Shown here piece after piece: positions 61,261-64,000 of a DNA stretch of 64,000 nt (the first letter of the stretch is position 1; every line of letters starts with the position of its first letter). A model generated the notes under the pieces. The model was not told the DNA's origin and did not search any database. It saw nothing but the letters and a program-made list of their open reading frames with translations. This DNA is from Datura wrightii (taxonomy: Eukaryota; Streptophyta; Magnoliopsida; Solanales; Solanaceae): the NCBI GenBank assembly GCA_035772735.1, contig JASDFA010000010.1, positions 152,460,501 through 152,524,500 on the forward strand, in the 5' to 3' direction. The position numbers and the translations under genes were made by a program.

Positions 61261-61565
61261 TGAATGTCCATAGATAATGTGCCTCGTTAAAACTTGAAAA
61301 AAAATAGTGAAAAAAAAATCTAGTGAGTGAAAAAGAGTACACATCTCGAAATAGGCATTGCTTGTTGTCTCGTTAAAAATCTTGCCAGGAAAACTCAATG
61401 GGACCAAATCTTGGCTAAGAAAAAGAGTACAACACATATTTTACTTCCTTTGATGAAAACATCACTTGATGTCTCAGAGATAATGCATTCTAATCTTGTA
61501 TACAATCTTATCAAAAGTTGAAGATGGTAAGGATTTGATAAATAAATCTGCTAAATTATCACTTG

Positions 61566-63639
61566 TTAAAGGGGGTCTAAACAATATGTTGAAGATTGCC
61601 CAAGACAAGTGGAAGGATACAAGGTTTTGATGCTGCCAAAGACGGTGAGTTCAGTTTATAGATCACTCATCTCCAATATGCTGATGATACTCTAATTTTT
61701 TGTGATGCTGAGGAGGATCAATTGTTGGTTTTGAGATTGATTTTGGTTCACTTTGAAGCCATTTCGGGTCTTCATATTTATAGGAGTAAGAGCCATGTGT
61801 TCCCCGTTAATGTGGTTTCTAACATGGAACAACTATCACAAAATCTGAGAGAAGCGGTGGGCACTTTACCTTTAGTTTATCTTGGCATGCCTTTCGGAGA
61901 AAAATCTTGATTCATAGATATTTGGAATCCAATTTTTGAGAAATGTGAGAAGTTGTCCAGATGGAGATCACAATACTTCTCCTTGAGAGGCAGACTTTGA
62001 TTAATTTTGTACAAGATGCTCTTCCAACTTATATGATGTCCCTATTTTATATTCCTCATTCATTTGTCCAAAGGTTTGATAAAATCAGGAAATCCTTTCT
62101 TTGGCAAGGTAACAAGGAGAAAAAAGGCTATCACTGTGTCAAATGGAAGAATATTTTTATAAGCAAAAGCCAAGGGGATTAAGCATCAAGAACCTCAAGA
62201 ATCAGAGCAAAGCTCTTGAGGTGAAATGGCTATGGAAATACTCTTTGGAGCAATGCCGTCAAAACAAAATATGGGGAGATGGGCAATTGGGTAACTAAGG
62301 AAGTCACTACTCCTTATGGTGTTAGCCTTTGGAGAACCATCAGGTTTTTCTGGCCTTTCCTTAAAAGTCAATCTAATATCAATGGCAACAAGACTCTTTT
62401 CTAGAAAGACAAGTGGATGGGTTCTGAAAGCTTACAAGTCATATTTCCTGATATTTATGTCTTGGCTTAGCACTATCACAAGACAGTAGCTGAAATGTGG
62501 ACACAACAAGGATGAGATTTGGTACTTAGAAGACTTCTGAATGACCGGGAGATTCAAAGAGTTGTTGAATTTGGGAAATTTCTGTGGAATTCAGAGTGGG
62601 GAGAACTGCTTATGGTGGAATGGAAATAGTAAAGGTATATACAAGGTGAAGGAAGGGTACTAGAAGACTTCAAGTTTTGAACCTCAGATTACTAACTGGC
62701 CTCGGAAGCACATTTGGAGAGCTGAAGTGCCCCATAAAGTGGCATGTTTCGTTTGGCTCTTAACCATTGAGGTTTTTCCTGACTATTGACAATCTGGCCA
62801 AGAGGGGAATCCCCTTATACAATAGGTGTTTCTTATGTGGTAGGGATGTTGAGACGTTAGCGTCCTTTTTCTATATTGTAAAGTAATTGACCAACTGTGG
62901 CAAATTTATATCAACCTCAGAGGCATCTCATGGATAAGGCCTAGTAAGATTGGTGACACTCTTTTCAGTTGGGAGAAAGCTGGGTTTGGTGCTAGGAGCA
63001 GAGATAGATGGAGGATCATTCCGACTTGTATTTGATGGACTATATGGAGGGAAAGAAATGACAGATGTTTTGAAAATAGGACTAGCAATGTGCAAAAGAT
63101 TAAACTTATAGCCTATTTGGCCAAGTTTCTAAAGTCAACTTATTTTGAGAAGTGCTTATCAAAAAAATATTTTTGGTGAGAAACAATTAGTGTTTGGTCA
63201 ATAAATTTAAAAAGTACTTTTGAGCAGCAATTAGTATTTGGCCAAACTTTTCAAAAGTGCTTTTAAGTGTATTTTTCTCAAAAGTGCTTTTGAGGAGAAG
63301 TTTTTTTTAAAGCTTCTGAAAAAACAACTTCTGCTAATCCTTAAAAACACTTATTTTCTCTCAAAAAGCTTGGTTAAACACCTCTTCTTCTTCTTTTTAA
63401 AATAAGCATTTTTGGCCTTCCAAAGGCTTGGCCAAACATGCTATTAATTGCATTTTGTTTTATGCTTTTGGTGTACAAAAATTTTCCCAGTGAACTTGAG
63501 GCGATACTAGATGCTTTAGGTTGGTTTAGAATTGTAGGCTCAATTGTGGAACTGCTTTTTCTTCCTCTTTTGTGATTATGATTTTTCCAGTACTACTTAA
63601 GTATTGATTTCAATAAAAATGTTACTAGTATGAAAAAAG
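61566..63639 (+). mobile_element. L1-type LINE inserted into the copia element
   Basis: TTATCACTTG at 61556-61565 and 63640-63649 is the target duplication, and the copia coding sequence is continuous across it. The insert encodes the C-terminal half of an L1 ORF2: HLQYADDTLIFCDAEEDQLL (RT catalytic YADD, about 61675-61735), GLHIYRSKSHVFPVN, VYLGMPFGEKS, IRKSFLWQGNKEKKGYHCVK, the zinc-knuckle-like region (IWRAEVPHKVACFVWLL, about 62705-62760) and WTIWRERNDRCFEN (about 63040-63080). Frameshifts and stops are present. A Tourist-type MITE interrupts it at 63109-63443. It is 5'-truncated, as usual for L1. Confidence 0.85.
63109..63443. mobile_element. Tourist-type MITE (335 bp, TSD TTA)
   Basis: The termini are TAGCCTATTTGGCCAAG and, reversed, TAGCATGTTTGGCCAAG. 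TTA at 63106-63108 and 63444-63446 is the 3-bp duplication typical of PIF/Harbinger-derived Tourist MITEs. Removing it rejoins the LINE frame (..VQKIKL + NCILFYAFG). Internal AAAAGTGCTTTT motifs recur. Non-coding. Confidence 0.85.
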
Positions 63640-64000
63640 TTATCACTTGAACGAATTTGTTGCACGTTAATATCACCATTCTTCTGGAAATCATGTGCGA
63701 AGAATAATTTTGGTGAAATGTGTTTTATTTTGTCTCCTTTTATGAAGCCTCCAATTAATTGTTGTGCGTGTAACATTATCTTCATATAGGATTGTGGGTA
63801 CTTTGATATCATATTTCAAGCCACATCTTTCTTTGATAAAATGTATTACTGATCTCAATCATACACATTCCCTACTTGTTTCTGAATAGTTATTATCTCA
63901 ATATGATTTGAAGAAGCAACAACAATAAACTATTTTGTAGATCGCCGTGGTATAGTACTCCGCATGTGAACAAATAACCCATTTGAGATCAAGCTTTGTG

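Larger units (their letters stand above)
60940..64000 (-). mobile_element. Ty1/copia retrotransposon, antisense, extending past the window
   Basis: Minus-strand translation at 63990-63600 gives the RNase H end of a copia polyprotein: KVPTILYEDN, then IGGFIKGDKIKHISPKLFFA, HDFQKNGDINVQQIRSSDN. After an inserted LINE the same frame region resumes at about 61560 with NLADLFIKSLPSSTF. The 3' LTR then starts near 61464 (TGATGTTTTCATCA on the minus strand) and runs to roughly 60940, with a TATA box (minus, about 61055). The polyprotein has stops, so the copy is dead. It lies in PSI intron 10, opposite to the gene. Confidence 0.8.

Overview
The window is plant nuclear DNA, most likely from a Solanaceae species. 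It is AT-rich, with GT-AG introns, conserved plant genes and dense nested transposons whose styles (Ty3/gypsy with plant-mobile-domain cargo, TGTCACG...TTACA long LTRs, short TIR elements) are typical of that family. The family assignment is inference from sequence style. Three host genes, all on the + strand, are supported exon by exon: a PTP1-type protein tyrosine phosphatase (25411-40702, 8 exons, complete), the exon-junction-complex protein Y14/RBM8A (44773-49010, 4 exons, complete), and a PSK SIMULATOR-type DUF3475/DUF668 protein (51925-57353, first 10 coding exons, 3' exons outside the window or lost).

Layout. 1-2193: intergenic DNA with two small TIR elements; one (1328-1953, 11-bp target duplication) carries an array of short imperfect hairpins. 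2194-18866: one degenerate Ty3/gypsy retrotransposon with 5' LTR, primer site, gag, protease, RT, RNase H, integrase, an antisense plant-mobile-domain/coiled-coil gene flanked by two arrays of a ~188-bp repeat, a polypurine tract and a truncated 3' LTR. Its integrase is split by a 2669-bp solo-LTR-like insertion (9186-11854) with a GTGAT duplication. 18867-25200: no host gene; it holds an array of palindromic ~85-bp repeats (20905-21500), a long inverted-repeat element and two adjacent copies of a second TIR family that end about 200 bp upstream of the PTP1 start codon.

The first PTP1 intron is 10.6 kb and holds an L1-type LINE relic, an LTR element inserted in it, and a 739-bp hAT-type element inside that LTR element (8-bp duplication). 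Between PTP1 and Y14 lie a TIR-like element and an antisense RTE-type LINE relic. The last visible PSK SIMULATOR intron starts with a normal donor at 57354 and runs off the window. It contains a LINE relic split by a 402-bp hAT-type element, an 884-bp hAT-type element, and an antisense Ty1/copia element that was hit by a LINE, which was in turn hit by a Tourist-type MITE. In intron 9 of this gene, just before the 3' splice site, lies a piece that looks like the 3' end of a plastid group II intron (probably ndhB).

I found no evidence for a new enzymatic or defence system. The most unusual objects are the antisense cargo gene bracketed by ~188-bp repeat arrays, the palindrome arrays, and the plastid-intron remnant abutting a nuclear splice acceptor. 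Several nested insertions could be dated relative to one another because removing the insert plus one duplicated target site restores the host reading frame.
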